Below the pieces are notes generated by a model. The model did no database searches and was not told where the DNA came from. It saw only the letters and a list, made by a program, of their open reading frames with translations. DNA of 64,000 nucleotides, taken from contig NC_051071.1 of assembly GCF_004664715.2 (NCBI RefSeq), positions 31,188,161 through 31,252,160 of the forward strand, written 5' to 3'. Below are positions 1 through 11,044 of the stretch, one piece after another (position 1 is the stretch's first letter; each line of letters begins with the position of its first letter). The DNA comes from Peromyscus leucopus. Taxonomy: Eukaryota; Chordata; Mammalia; Rodentia; Cricetidae. A program made the position numbers and the translations under genes.

Positions 1-714
1 ACAAACTGAACTCGTGAGCAACCAAATCTGCTGAAATGGATGTCTTCTTGAGCACTGGTTTACAATGGCTCCAAAGACTGCAGTGAAAGTTTTTATTTTA
101 GAAGCAATCATTGAAAGAATCAACTGACCTTGCTCTTCTGTGCTGTAAGTCAGAAAATAAATAGTGAAAGTGTATCTTAGTGGTTTGCAAGTGATTCGGG
201 GCAGGATGCTCAGCTATTAGAAAGGCATCGATTGGGCTGGAGGAAATGAGTTGGCTGTAGCATGAGCTATATAAGCCTAGTCTCAGGATTGTGAGGTCAG
301 GGCAGGATGCCAAGGTGTACTGCATTTCCTGGCAGAAGTGCAAGCTCCCAACTAACAGTCCAAACTCTTGTTTCCAAGTTTTGTAAAACTATTACTTGCT
401 ATTCAGTATGTTTCATCTAACCTCCCTGTATCCAAAATTCATAATAGTGATATGATATACCTTCTTGTTAGACTATAGTCTGAACATATTTTTAGGTTAA
501 AAGTCATTCAATCCTTTTGGGAAGATTGTTTTTTGTTTGCTTGTTTTCTGGTTGAGAATCAATACGAAGACACTATTTGCAGAAATATCTCTCACTCTAA
601 AACAAGCCATTTTGCCAAGAATATTACTCAGAAAAAAATATTAATGATTCACTAATATCAAACCCATTAGCTACTGCCAAACAGACTGCTTTAAATAAGG
701 TGTATTGGAAAGGG
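1..714. other. Unassigned intergenic or intronic DNA
   Basis: AT-rich sequence in which I recognise no gene, RNA or repeat family. Open frames are short (81 codons at most) and look random. Confidence 0.5.
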
Positions 715-880
715 TCACAGCTGAACGGGAAACCAACAGACATTAGTTCTATTCTGGGCTTCGCTTGCATGTGACCTTGAGCAATTCACTCAATTTTTCT
801 GTTGCTCAGTTTGCTCAGGTTTCAAAAAATTGGAAAGATAACACCAGGATACTGTGAGGACTCATTAGATTAGCAAGATA
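715..880 (+). repeat. MIR SINE, diverged
   Basis: Shows the MIR core order: a 'gtgaccttgagcaa' block, then 'ctcagtttgctca', then a 'gaggactcattagatta' tail. It is an ancient mammal-wide tRNA-derived SINE and is much diverged. Boundaries are approximate. Confidence 0.6.
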
Positions 881-1454
881 CTTTGGACTTCTGGGTCCCA
901 GCTAATGTCACAGTAGCCGATACTTGAGATTTGCCTCACAGAAATAGCTCCTGTGTTCTGTGATCTGTGTTCCCTTTTACCTCCTTTCCTTATTGCTTTA
1001 AAGTCTCATAAATTAGTCTTTTAAATATTGTATTGTTCCATTTGATTGACTATTGCTGTTATAGATGATAGATTAAATGTAGACTCCACTTAAATCTGTC
1101 TATTCCAACTGAATACATGAAACATTGATAGAATACATAAGGGCAGTAGGTTATTAGTTTGACAATGTTTCCTAAATGTCTCATATAAAAAGAATCTCCT
1201 TGCCAATTATAAAGGCCCTGATGTTGGTTTGCTGTTCCTGCCTCAGACCTACCAAATGATTTCTAGCTTTCTAGGCATTTTGCTTAACACTTTACTTGCC
1301 CAGCTTACTGAGTGTTCAGGTTGTTATGAGAAGCTTTGCAAAGACTCAGAGGCATCCAGAAAACCAGAAGCATAGATGCCTTTCAAACTTTGACCTCTTC
1401 ACTTCTAGACTTTAACTTACAGGGCAACTAAGTCACCCATTGTCCATCACACAC
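881..1454. other. Unassigned DNA
   Basis: No gene or repeat family recognised. Composition is like that of the rest of the window. Confidence 0.45.
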
Positions 1455-1616
1455 ATTCTACTTTGTTTCTCTTGCTGTGATAAATGCCATGACCAAAATC
1501 AACTTGGGGAAGGGTTTATTTATTTGACTTATAATTCCATGTCATAATTCATCATTGAGTGAAATCAAGGAGCTCAAGCAGGAACTGAAGCACAATCCAT
1601 GGATGAATGCTGCTTA
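1455..1616 (-). repeat. Rodent ~400-bp interspersed element (family A), partial
   Basis: Contains the diagnostic 'ctgtgataaatgccatgacc' block followed by a short 'caacttgggg' block. In the opposite orientation the family begins near 'attgtcaacttgac' and ends near 'tatcacagcaac'. This copy is cut short by the adjoining CT microsatellite. I am unsure of the family name: the layout resembles a MaLR-type LTR, but a URR1-type rodent DNA element is also possible. Other copies lie at 36122, 55975, 63056 and 63449. Confidence 0.6.
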
Positions 1617-1621
1617 CTCTC

Positions 1622-1693
<72 letters not shown>
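1617..1693. repeat. (CT)n microsatellite
   Basis: About 77 bp of CT dinucleotides with two CTTT interruptions. It produces spurious Ser/Leu-rich open frames on the plus strand and Arg/Glu-rich ones on the minus strand. Confidence 0.98.
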
Positions 1694-1719
1694 CCCCCAT
1701 AGGTTTGACAGCTTATGAT

Positions 1720-2214
1720 TGTAACTTGAATTACTAAATGGTCTTATTAATAAAGAACATGGAGTCAAATATTGGGGTGAAAGCTGAAAGATCAGAGGGA
1801 TAGAACAAGCCAGTCACAAGTTCTTACCACTAGGAAATTCTCAGCCTAAGAGAGCTACTTCCTGTACACTCATGCCTATATAACTTTCTGTGCCCTGCCA
1901 TCTTACTTCCTCTCTCCACCAAGCTGCATCTCTTCCTCTTTCTGCACAGCTCTATCACTTCCTGTCTGTCTGTACAGACCTCCAGACCTCTATGGTTAAC
2001 CAGTGCTGGGATTAAAGGCGTGTGCCACCACACCTGGCTCTGCTCCCAGTGTGGGCCTGAATTCACAGAGATCTGGATGAATCTCTGCCTCCTGAATGCT
2101 AGGATTAAAGACATGTGCTACCACTGCCTGATCTCTAAGTTCAATATAGTGGCTGACTTTTTCCTCTGATCTCCAGGCAAGCTTTATTTGTTAGGGCACA
2201 AATAAAATATCACA
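1720..2214 (+). mobile_element. LTR of a non-autonomous retroelement (family D), carrying B1-derived sequence
   Basis: Starts near a 'ggtcttattaataaa' block and ends near 'aaataaaatatcaca'. It shares overall architecture with the LTR at 3624-4128. Inside are two antisense B1-like tails, each with a 'gggattaaaggcgtgtg' type core (about 2005-2040 and 2090-2130). This indicates that SINE sequence is part of the LTR itself. I found no matching target duplication at these ends, so the exact edges are uncertain. Confidence 0.6.
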
Positions 2215-3623
2215 TTTCTTCTTTTGTAATCTAAAATAAAAAAAATTATAACTAACATAAGAAAAACTATATACAATAAGTACAATAACTATATGCAATA
2301 TATAGGCAATAAATACATCAACAATGTCTAATCCATTTGCATATGACAAATTCAGTGAAAATATTTCATTATCTATCCTATTTTGATGAGTCCAAAATGC
2401 ACCTAATTCACATTCTATCCTAACTTGTATTACCAATCAAAAACTATCTTTTAATGTCTTTTAAACTTATACACTTTACACCTCTTTAGTGAGTTCTTTT
2501 CTGAATTTGTTAACAAGAAAAACTTTAACTATAACTATCTAACCTTCAACTCCCTCAGAGACCCAAGAAGGAAATAACATTACCTAGTTAAACAGGAAGT
2601 GCAAACAAGAAACTTCCAAAAATTGTGAAGAATGACAGAAACAGCTGGTTGCCTGGACAGTCACCCAAGATTTCTCAGCAATGTTGGGGCATCCATCTTG
2701 GACCTACAGGCCTAGCATATCTGACAGACTCATCTGTGAAGCAGAATTTTCTAAAGAGCTTCTCTAACTTCTCTTGGTCAAGGATTGGCAGTCATTTCTT
2801 TTGTGTCCTGCTTGTCCATTTTGAACAGCATACTGTCAGCAGTTGAAGCAAGGGCATTTTCTTGCCCAGTGGCTAACTTTTGCCACAATGAAAGTAAACT
2901 CCATATGGAGTTTCATCAATCCCCATCATCATTTCTGAAGTAGATTGGTATTGCCAGGAGGAGACATGTCTCATTGTCATAAAAAAAGAGAAAAAAAATC
3001 TATGTTATTAAAACATCTTAAATGCCATATTCTATAGATCTCTGAAGTGTTTGAAGATGACTTGTCAATTATCTTCTTTAATACAGCAAGATCCATGCTC
3101 TTCTGTAGATTTAGTCAATAATGAGGATCACAATCAAGATTCTGTGGAGAGCCAGTAAGGAACTTTCTTGTCCCATCTTTAGGTAAGTAGTTGCATGTAA
3201 GAAAACACATAACACTAGAGTAACTGGGGTATTGGACAGTGAGGCATGTATGACTGAAGGGATTAACAAATGCAGTTTTATATTGCCATCTCTAGAGCAG
3301 GTACCTCTTTAAGTACTATGGAGTTACAACCAACTCTTTTTCTCATTAAGCAGTGAGCTTCTGTGAGAGGCAGATACAAGATAATCGGCTGTCCTATGGT
3401 GGATTTTTCTCAACCTAGCATGTTGATGTTTTGGCCAGATATTTTATTATAATGGGGTTTGTTTTTGTATATATTGTAGGACATTTATCAGCACCCACTA
3501 CTTCCAACTTCTAGAAGCAGTACACTTTTAAATATGAAAATTTGAAAATATCTTCAGACTCTGTCAGGCATTCCTTGAGTAGCAACTGTGGGGGTTCATT
3601 ATTGCCACATAACAACCTCTTTT
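2215..3623 (+). mobile_element. Probable non-coding internal region of the family D element
   Basis: Lies between two related LTRs. From memory, blocks such as 'ttgccaggaggagacatgtc' recur next to this LTR in cricetid genomes. No gag, pol or protease-like frame is present; the longest plus frame is 73 codons. No canonical primer-binding site follows the left LTR, and no clear polypurine tract precedes the right one. The part at 3395-3600 also resembles an ancient hAT-Charlie fragment. The alternative is unrelated DNA between two solo LTRs. Confidence 0.35.
3618..3623. repeat. 6-bp target-site duplication, left copy
   Basis: 'tctttt', matching 4129-4134 exactly, immediately outside a TG...CA-bounded LTR. 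Six-base duplications are typical of ERVK-type integration. The low complexity of the hexamer weakens the case. Confidence 0.55.
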
Positions 3624-4128
3624 TGTAGTACGAATCTTAAAAGTTCTTATTAATAAAATCAAACCCAAGGCTAGTTATTGGGGTGAATACTGGAATATCA
3701 GAGAAGCAGAACGAGCCACAGCTATCTCACCTCACCAATTCCTCAGCTGATCCTGTTTCCTCAGACTGGATGCCTCTCAGCTGAACTGTGCTGCTCCAAA
3801 GCCTAAAAGCTTAACCAGCCAAAAGTTTCTAGTTTCTGGTCCTCATGCCTTATGTACCTTTCTGCTTTCTGCCATCACTCCCTGGAATTAAAGGCTCACT
3901 TTCTGGGATTAAAGGCATGAGTCACCATGCTTGGCTGTATCCTTGAATTCACAGAGATCCAGGTAGATCTCTGCCTCTGGAATGCTAGGATTAAAGGCAT
4001 GTGCTATCACTGCCTAACCTCTATGTTTAATATTGTGGCTGTTCTGTTCACTGACCCCAGATAAGTTTGTTAGCACGCACCATATTTCGGGGAACACAAT
4101 ACCATCACATTAACACAATACCACCACA
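3624..4128 (+). mobile_element. LTR (family D), TG...CA bounded, with embedded B1-like tails
   Basis: A 505-bp unit starting 'tgtagtacgaatc' and ending 'aataccaccaca', flanked by 'tctttt' on both sides. It contains two antisense B1 tail cores (about 3893-3935 and 3988-4015), in the same arrangement as the LTR at 1720. It is either a solo LTR or the right LTR of a unit spanning 1720-4128. A later L1 inserted exactly at its right edge. Confidence 0.7.
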
Positions 4129-4137
4129 TCTTTTCTT
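4125..4137. repeat. L1 target-site duplication, left copy
   Basis: 'cacatcttttctt' matches 'cacctcttttctt' at 4778-4790 in 12 of 13 bases. It flanks the 5'-inverted L1 and overlaps the end of the LTR plus that LTR's own duplication, so the L1 is the younger insertion. Confidence 0.7.
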
Positions 4138-4777
4138 TAATTAATTAATTTATTTTATACCCTGACTACAATCTCCCCTTCCTATTCTTCTCCTCCTCCC
4201 TTCTCCTCCTCCCTTTGCCCTTCCCCTCCCATTCACCCTTCCTCTGTATTTGCTCAGAGAGGTGCAGGCCTCTCATGGACTTCAGCGAAGCATGGCATAT
4301 CAAGCTGCCATAGAACCAAGTGCCTCCTCCTCCTCCTGTATTCATGCTGGACAAAGCAATCCACCATGAGGAATAGGTTCCCAAGAGCCAGTCTAAGCCC
4401 CATGGATAGCCCCTGCTCCCATTGCCAGGAGTCCCACAAATAGAACAAGCTACACAATTGTCACACATATGCAGAGGGCCTAGGTTGGTCCTATGCAGGC
4501 TCCCTGGTTGTTGGTTCAGATTGTCTGAGTTCCCATGAGCCAGGCTGGTGGTTTCCAGCTAAGACCCATGGCAGCAATGGATGCCTAACCTGAACTGCCG
4601 ATCCCCTATTATCTGATTGGTGACTACCCCAGTTGTCACTGGAGAGCCTTCATCCAGTGACTGTTAGAAGCAGATTCAGAGGCCCAAAGTCAAACATTGA
4701 GCCATGCTCTGGGAGTCCTGCTGAGGAGAGGGAAGAAGGATTGTAGTATACAAGGGATCAAGAACATTGCAGAAAAA
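4138..4777 (-). mobile_element. 5'-inverted L1 3' UTR fragment (twin-primed)
   Basis: Bases 4138-4565 are antisense L1 3' UTR: on the minus strand they run to an A-rich end beside the left duplication. Bases about 4570-4777 are the adjacent, more 5' part of the same 3' UTR but in sense orientation, with 'atctgattggtgactacccc' corresponding to 20290-20310 in another copy. This is the standard signature of twin priming, in which the 5' part of the cDNA is inverted. The 13-bp imperfect duplications outside support one insertion event. No coding sequence is present; long minus frames are in the polypurine 3' UTR. Confidence 0.8.
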
Positions 4778-4790
4778 CACCTCTTTTCTT

Positions 4791-5253
4791 AGGCAGAATC
4801 CATAAAGACAGTAATGTGTCCTCTTTGTTCATCTGGGCTATACTGTAGGAAACACAATATTTTCAAAGAAAAGTATCAGTTATAATAAAAAGGGTTTTCA
4901 AGGTCAGTGGCAGGTACCCTTCTCAGATTCCTTGACAACTCTGGGTAGAAAAGCAATTCAACTGAACTGGGAGATCAATCAGAAAAGGCAGCATTACAGA
5001 GACAGGGGAAGGAGAGGAGACCTTTATCCCAGAATCCATTGAGTCCTATAGCCAGCTGAGAGTCAAGAATCTCAACATAATTAACATTTGCTTAAGCCCT
5101 TTCTCAGCTATAAACCTATGGTTTTCTAGGAATTTATCAAAAACTCTATTTACAGTGAAACCTAAACAAAACAAACAAACAAAAAAAAAAAACCACATAT
5201 CATAACCCCCTTAGGGATATTATAATTCTCTTCATGGAACCACTAGAGCCACC
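4791..5253. other. Unassigned DNA with a short (CAAA)n/poly-A tract
   Basis: An A-rich run lies at about 5165-5192. No gene is recognised. Sequence on either side is not clearly repetitive to my eye. Confidence 0.4.
5248..5253. repeat. 6-bp target-site duplication, left copy
   Basis: 'gccacc', repeated exactly at 5611-5616 around a TG...CA-bounded LTR. Confidence 0.85.
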
Positions 5254-5610
5254 TGCTATGGGATAATGCTTTTGTACACTGGTTTAATAAAACACTGATT
5301 GGGCAGTAAGCCAGGAAGGAAGTATAGATGGAATAAGCAGACAATGAGAATTCTGTGAAGGAAAAACAGAACTGAGGAGGAGATGCCAGCTCACTGTCCA
5401 GGGAGCATCATGTAATGGCACACAGGTAAAGCCACGGAACATGTGGCGACATATAGATTAACAGAAATGGGCTGAGTTTAAGTGTAAGAGCTAGTCAGTA
5501 GTAAGCCTGAGCTAATGGCTGAGCACTTTTAATTAATATAATCCTCTGTGTGTTTACTTGGTTCTGAGAGGCTGCACACTGGGTGGGACACAGGAAAGCT
5601 TCCAGCTACA
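5254..5610 (-). mobile_element. Solo LTR, cricetid ERVK-like (family C)
   Basis: A 357-bp unit from 'tgctatgggataat' to 'tccagctaca' with a perfect 6-bp duplication on both sides. Read on the minus strand it starts like the plus-strand LTR at 12919-13287 ('tgtagctgg'). No internal retroviral sequence flanks it, so it is a solo LTR left by LTR-LTR recombination. Six-base duplications fit ERVK-class integrases; the mys-like or ERVK naming is inference. Confidence 0.85.
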
Positions 5611-5616
5611 GCCACC
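5611..5616. repeat. 6-bp target-site duplication, right copy
   Basis: 'gccacc', the partner of 5248-5253. Confidence 0.85.
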
Positions 5617-5925
5617 CTAAAGTCTCACTTATCAAAGAGAGAGAGGTGGAAACACAGTTTCTTAGCAATGCTTTGATGTCCAATTAAGAGCCAACAAAAT
5701 GGTGTGATGACTATAGCTGACTTTTAACTGCAGATCTCCCTTAAGAAATCCATATCCACACTTGGATATGGCTTATTCTTTCCTTGAGCATTACTCAATA
5801 TCACTGCTTAAGACTTATGTCAGTATGTCTGTTCATAAACTTAGATTTTTCCCAGAGAACACCATATTCTGCTCTCTGGAAAGCTTTATTCTTTCCAGGA
5901 ATACGTGTCTATTTTGATTAACTTC

Positions 5926-6148
5926 ATGGGCTGGCAAGAAGGCTCAGTGGTTAAGGGTGTGTAGTGCAGAAGAACTGAAATTTTAGTTCTTGTCACACAA
6001 CAAGATGACTCATAACTATTTGTTACCTTCAGCTCCAAGTTGATCATGTACTGGCCTCCATAAGCAGCAGAATTCACATGTACACACCCAAATACAGACA
6101 CATACATACATATAATTAAAAATAAAACAAATCTTTAAAAAAAAACCC
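5926..6148 (+). repeat. B2/B4-type SINE, diverged
   Basis: Begins 'gggctggcaagaaggctcag', the tRNA-derived head with a box-A-like region. It ends 'aaacaaatctttaaaaaa', the usual B2-type tail. The middle is diverged. Confidence 0.75.
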
Positions 6149-7434
6149 TCCAAATCTGCTTCATACTGGCTTTTCCTGCATGAAATTCTTTACTTCATCT
6201 AAGGAAAGAATTATGTTTCATTTCAGTGAAGGTCCTACACAGTTAAGGAAATTTCTGAATGGCAGCTAAGCCTTTGTCTCTGCCACCACTGCTGTAAAAT
6301 GCTGCATAGCCACTTTAAGGATAACATACTCTAGGAAACAAGGGCAGAAAGTCACTGACCAGAACCCTGGGTAAGATTGTTTGAATATACTGAAAGAAAC
6401 GTGGCTCCAGGAAGTGTCTCTTTGTATGATGACACTGCTTTAGGATTCCCAGAAACAAGAAATCTTTCTTTTTAAGGCCTTTACAAACCAGAAAGGACAA
6501 TAAAAGATGAGTTTTCCTTAGACTTTTGAGCATTTGCATCATCAACAGTTTAATGAGGACTCTCAGGGACAACCTAAACACTGATTTGTGGCAGTTGGTT
6601 CTTAGTGTAAACACTTTCACATGGTCAATTCCAAGCTATCATCAAAAAATGGTGGGACAAGAGAAGAATATTTAACTGCCAGTTTGAGTTGCTTTAAGTT
6701 GATTTCAGCACACAGGCCTGGGCTGGTCTTCACTGAATCGCTCCCACAAAGAATGTCATTTTCCCATTGTTTGTGCATTTAATTAAGCATTTAGACAGAG
6801 CTGAAATCTTCCAATTGAGGGCCTTTCAAATGCCCACTTACCTGAAGCAACTACTTTCCATCTTTCTGTTTTTCCATTGACAACTCTGTTTGGAATGTTC
6901 AGGGTTGTTATGATTCATCAAAAACAAAACACCTTGGGATATGGAGAATAAGCAGTGACAGCAAAGATATTTAGAATAAAAACTAATTTCAGACAGGAGA
7001 AAAGCAATGTGGGTGGAGAGAGAACAGGGGAGGTTTTTGGTTTTATTATTCAGAGGAAACTGTGGTTTTGTGAATTTGAAAAAAAATACAGAGAAGAGAA
7101 TATGGCAACTGTGGACAGGACACTGTGAGTCACAATGTATAAGTGGAGACACCTCCAGCTCAGTGTCACTCTGTAGTAATGGAAAGGGAACAAAGGAGAA
7201 GGTGGGCAGAAGCTGTGACTGAGAAATCTGGAAGCTCTCATGTTTCATTCATCTGACATTTCATAAGACCCAACACTTTAAGAGCTATCTTAATTAAGGA
7301 GATGTGTTGTGATAAACCTTCATAGGTCCTTGACTTTGTTAGTTATGCATTACAGAGCTGTCAGATGCAAACATCAGTTTTATCACAGTAGAAATCCAAT
7401 TGGTCACATACATGTTGTCTAATTACCCCCTTCT
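6149..7434. other. Unassigned DNA
   Basis: No gene or repeat family recognised. A 136-codon minus frame at 6838-7248 overlaps two other frames, has no family resemblance that I can see, and is treated as chance. Confidence 0.45.
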
Positions 7435-7525
7435 TAATTTTGTAAAAAAATGTATCTAAAATTATTTCACGTACTATGTTTTGATCATATTCTTTTCTCC
7501 TCCAATTCCTTTCATATCCCTGAGA
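7435..7525 (-). repeat. Old L1 3' end fragment
   Basis: 'gttttgatcatattc' followed by a pyrimidine-rich stretch is the antisense L1/Lx 3' UTR pattern, also seen at 8670 and 50362. Short and diverged. Confidence 0.45.
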
Positions 7526-7591
7526 TTTTTGAGGGGATATTTTTAATTAATGTATTTCCCTACCAGGAAAATTTATTTGAAAAGTAGACAA

Positions 7592-7742
7592 TGAGGCAGG
7601 GCATGTGGCACCACTCTTTAATTCCAGCACTCAGGAGCAAAAGGAGTTTGAATCTTTACAAATTTGAGAGTACCCTGGTCTATGTAGCAAGATCCAGGAC
7701 AATGAGGGCTACATAGTGAGGCCCTTTCTCAAAAAAAAGGGG
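7592..7742 (+). repeat. B1 SINE, diverged
   Basis: 7SL-derived order is visible: 'aggcagggcatgtggcacc', 'ttccagcactcaggag', 'gggctacatagtgaggccct', then an A-rich tail with GGGG after it. Confidence 0.8.
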
Positions 7743-8639
7743 TAAATAATTAAGGAAAAAATACCAAAAGGCATCTATATAGTTTTGTCTTTTTTTCTAC
7801 ATATACTTTCCCTACTATATCATTTGATCCTAGTAGGCGCTGAGAATAGTTTCATCTATTTCTAGTTCATATCCTCTTTATGAAAACAGCACTAGTGAGT
7901 AGTTCCTGATGAGAAAAAATAAACAATTAGCATACCTCCTTCTTACCTCCTCCATCCTCAACTCTGTCAATTAAAGACTTGAATACAGGTTGGTGCAAGG
8001 TGTCAGAATACTTAATTCCATAATTTGAGCTCATGAGAAGGTATGTGGGTTGGGGAGCTCTCTGGGAAATGAGAGCAGACCTTTTTGTTTGTTTAATAGC
8101 TGGATGATGCAGAGCTACCTCATTAGGCCCATGCAGGTTTAATGATGCTTTACAGAGACTGCATTTGAAGGTTCCCACAGAGGGCAAAAAAAATTATTTT
8201 CCTTGATGATTTCTGAGGTGTTTGTAACTTTTCCATAATTGCCCTAGTTGGTTTTGACTTTGTCTCAATAGCAGAGGAATTTTCCTAAACCTTTGCAGTT
8301 TGTTGTTGTTATTGTTTTTCTTCTCCACAATCCTCTGTGAATTCTCACTGAAGGGCCCATTCCCAGCTCTTTCTGGCTTGCAGTCAAGGAATACTAGGGG
8401 TCCTGAGGATTTTATGATATTGCCCCTTGAAGCATTTATTTCAGAAGCTGACAATGGCAATAATATCTAATGGACTAAGGACTTAGGGACCTCTCTGGCT
8501 TGTTCTAGCATGGTATGTTGTCTCCTCCATGGAAGGAAGTAGGAGAATGTTTTATCCAGTGGGACACAACAAGGAGAATCCCAAGTCCTTTAACATTATT
8601 ATTATTTTATCACTGAGCCACTCTTCAATTTTTCATTTT
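7743..8639. other. Unassigned DNA
   Basis: No gene or recognisable repeat. Minus frames of 86 and 88 codons (7927-8187, 8194-8460) have no recognisable motif. Confidence 0.45.
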
Positions 8640-8830
8640 AAATTAATTATATGAGAATTTTATACAATATGTTTTGATCATATTCACCCACCTCTCAAAT
8701 ACTCCTGGATCATCCCCCACTTTCTTACACCCTAACTTTGTGTCCTCTTTTTATTTTTTTCTAAGCCCACGAAGGACAAGATGTGTTACTCACTTACTCT
8801 TGGATGTGTGAGGCATTCTTGAATTCCTTC
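8640..8830 (-). repeat. L1/Lx 3' end fragment
   Basis: Antisense 3' UTR pattern: 'gttttgatcatattcaccca', a pyrimidine stretch, then 'actttgtgtcctcttttt' and 'aagcccac'. Same family as 50362-50588. Confidence 0.6.
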
Positions 8831-9344
8831 AATAAACTGTGCTTGGTTGTGATGCATTGTCTAATAGCCTCCTGATGGATGCAGTATTGAGAATAAGGTC
8901 TGCTGATCTCTGCCCATTTCTTTTCCTATCTAGGTGTCACATTGGGTGTCTGTGGTTAGGAAACAAGAGATGGCTATTGGTACTCAACTTAGTTTACTTC
9001 CTTCTCTTGTTCCAGTACAGGATCCCAATCCATTAGAAAATAGCACCTATATTCAGGGTGGATCTTCTTTCCTCAGTTAGTCCTTTCTGAACTGCTCTCA
9101 GAGAGGTGATTTCATGGTGATTCTAATCTAGCTAAATTGACAATCCACATTAGCCTGCATGAGACTACCATTCCTGTCTTTAGTCAGCATTTTTATTAAT
9201 CCTTTCCTGACAGGTTTTGCTTTCTTCTATCAATTTGCTTATTCAAGAGGATCCATTAACTATGTGGTCAATGTCATTTCCTGGGATGCAATCCAACACA
9301 GGAGATTCCACATCCCCATTTCTCATAGAGTGTTGTGGATGACT

Positions 9345-9752
9345 GTCTTGTTACTATTCTATTGCTATGAAGAGACACCATGATGCCCAGGCAACTCATG
9401 AAAGAATGCATTTAGTTGGGGGCTTGATTACAGTTTCAGGGAGTTAGTCTATTAACATCATGGTGGGGAGTTGGCAGCATGTAGGCAGACATGGTGCTGA
9501 AGAAGTAGCTAAGAGCTTTGTCTCTTGATCCACAGGCAGCAGGATGGGTGGGGGGACTCCGGGCCTGATGTGAGCTTTTGAAAGCCCAAAGTTCCACCTC
9601 CAGTGACAACCTGCAACAATTCCATACCTTCAACAAGGCCAAAGCTCCTAACACTTTCCAAAAAAGTTCATCAACTAGAAACTAAGCATGTAAATATAAT
9701 ATGGAGGGAGGGTTCTCATTCAAAGCATCACAATGACTTTCATGGTTGTGAC
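9345..9752 (-). mobile_element. MaLR-like LTR (family B)
   Basis: Contains 'gctatgaagagacaccatga' near its left end and 'ttcaacaaggcc' with 'cattcaaagcatcac' near its right. It is the reverse orientation of the element at 11315-11690. The layout recalls MaLR LTRs, but the exact subfamily name is uncertain. Confidence 0.65.
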
Positions 9753-10214
9753 TTAGCAGGAAAACACTGGAGTCCTGTCCACACAATCCTTTTATACAGG
9801 CTTGGTTCTCTTCCTAAATGCTGCTATTGTATAGTACATTAAATCTTGCATGTGTCAACATATCATTTTTGCAGCCTAGATGATCCAAGGAGGGACACTT
9901 CCAAGGGCATTTGCATTTAAAAGTGTTAACAAAAAAGATGATTTTCAATGATCAAATGGCATCCAGTTCCCTGTGTGGGCAATAACCAAGAGTGTAATTA
10001 ACATACTAAGTCTGAAATAAGTCCAGATAGACAATGACGGTAGAGACTGCCTTCAGGGACAATTGAGGCTCCATGTTTGCAGATAATAGCAGAGAAGGTT
10101 TTCCTTTGAGTTGAGATAGGCATATCAAGTATGATCTACCCATTTATAAGGATGCCATTTCCCCCTAATATTCTACTGCCTTATCTTAGAAAATTTCAAG
10201 AAGGCCTTACTGCA

Positions 10215-10216
<2 letters not shown>
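9753..10216. other. Unassigned DNA
   Basis: No gene or repeat recognised. Confidence 0.4.

Positions 10217-10266
<50 letters not shown>
10217..10266. repeat. (GT)25 microsatellite
   Basis: Fifty bases of uninterrupted GT, 25 units. A long perfect array is expected to be length-polymorphic and can adopt Z-DNA. Confidence 0.98.
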
Positions 10267-10267
<1 letters not shown>

Positions 10268-11044
10268 ATTGAGAATAGAGTGATTTGGGAACATTGAGGG
10301 TTATTATTGATTGTTGAAGGTGTTACCATTTTTCTTCATCTAAACCTCAGAATGACATTCCTGATATTCACAGTTACTCAAGAGCAAACTTAGAATTTAA
10401 ATACAATTCTACTATTATGCCTTCTAGCCAGGACTCCAATGTCCATCCCATTGCCTGTATATAGAGCTTTGAAGAACCTTTTGCTGAACTGAGTTGAATG
10501 GAAAATTTTAAGGCAGGGGGAGAGTTGAGCCTTTATTTTTAATAAGGATAATTTCCCAATGTCCAGATTCTCAGCATTCTGATTCTGTCTGAGTTCATTT
10601 GTTAGGAGACTTGATTTGGGCTTGTTTTAGCAGACAAGCTAAGTTAATATTTATTATGAGAAAGTAGGATTAGTGAAGATAGGGACAGAATAAATTATAC
10701 GTTCTCTGAGCAATTGAAGGTTGTTAAGAAAACATGAAAGTGCCAGAGATTTCTAAGTGAGTCTCTCATTCTGAGGCCTAAAGGGCAATTTACAAGTGCC
10801 TGCTTTCTGCATATTGGAATTACTTTGGAAGAGGTAAACTAGGACAATTAAGCTACCAATTCAAATAAGAGACAAAGTGAGGAAGAGAGAGACAGAGACA
10901 GACAGAGATCTGTAAGTAAGGAGAAGGCAGTTCATAAGGTTCATAGTCCATGCAGGGAATGCAGAAGAGATAATTAAAAGATTTGAATATTTTGTTGAGT
11001 CAGTGTAAATATGTGGCAGGGCAAGACAGTACAGTAGTTTCTCC
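10267..11044. other. Unassigned DNA, possible weak MIR at 10340-10440
   Basis: A few MIR-like words occur around 10340-10440, but not enough for a firm call. Nothing else recognised. Confidence 0.35.

Noticed and set aside
1555..1768. Ser/Leu and Arg/Glu repeat proteins
   Set aside because: Translation of a CT microsatellite; the same applies at 24201-24521, 38576-38773 and 46478-46762.
3395..3600. Independent ancient hAT-Charlie fragment
   Set aside because: Some words fit, but I recall the same stretch within the recurrent cricetid repeat that spans 2215-3623, so it is not called separately.
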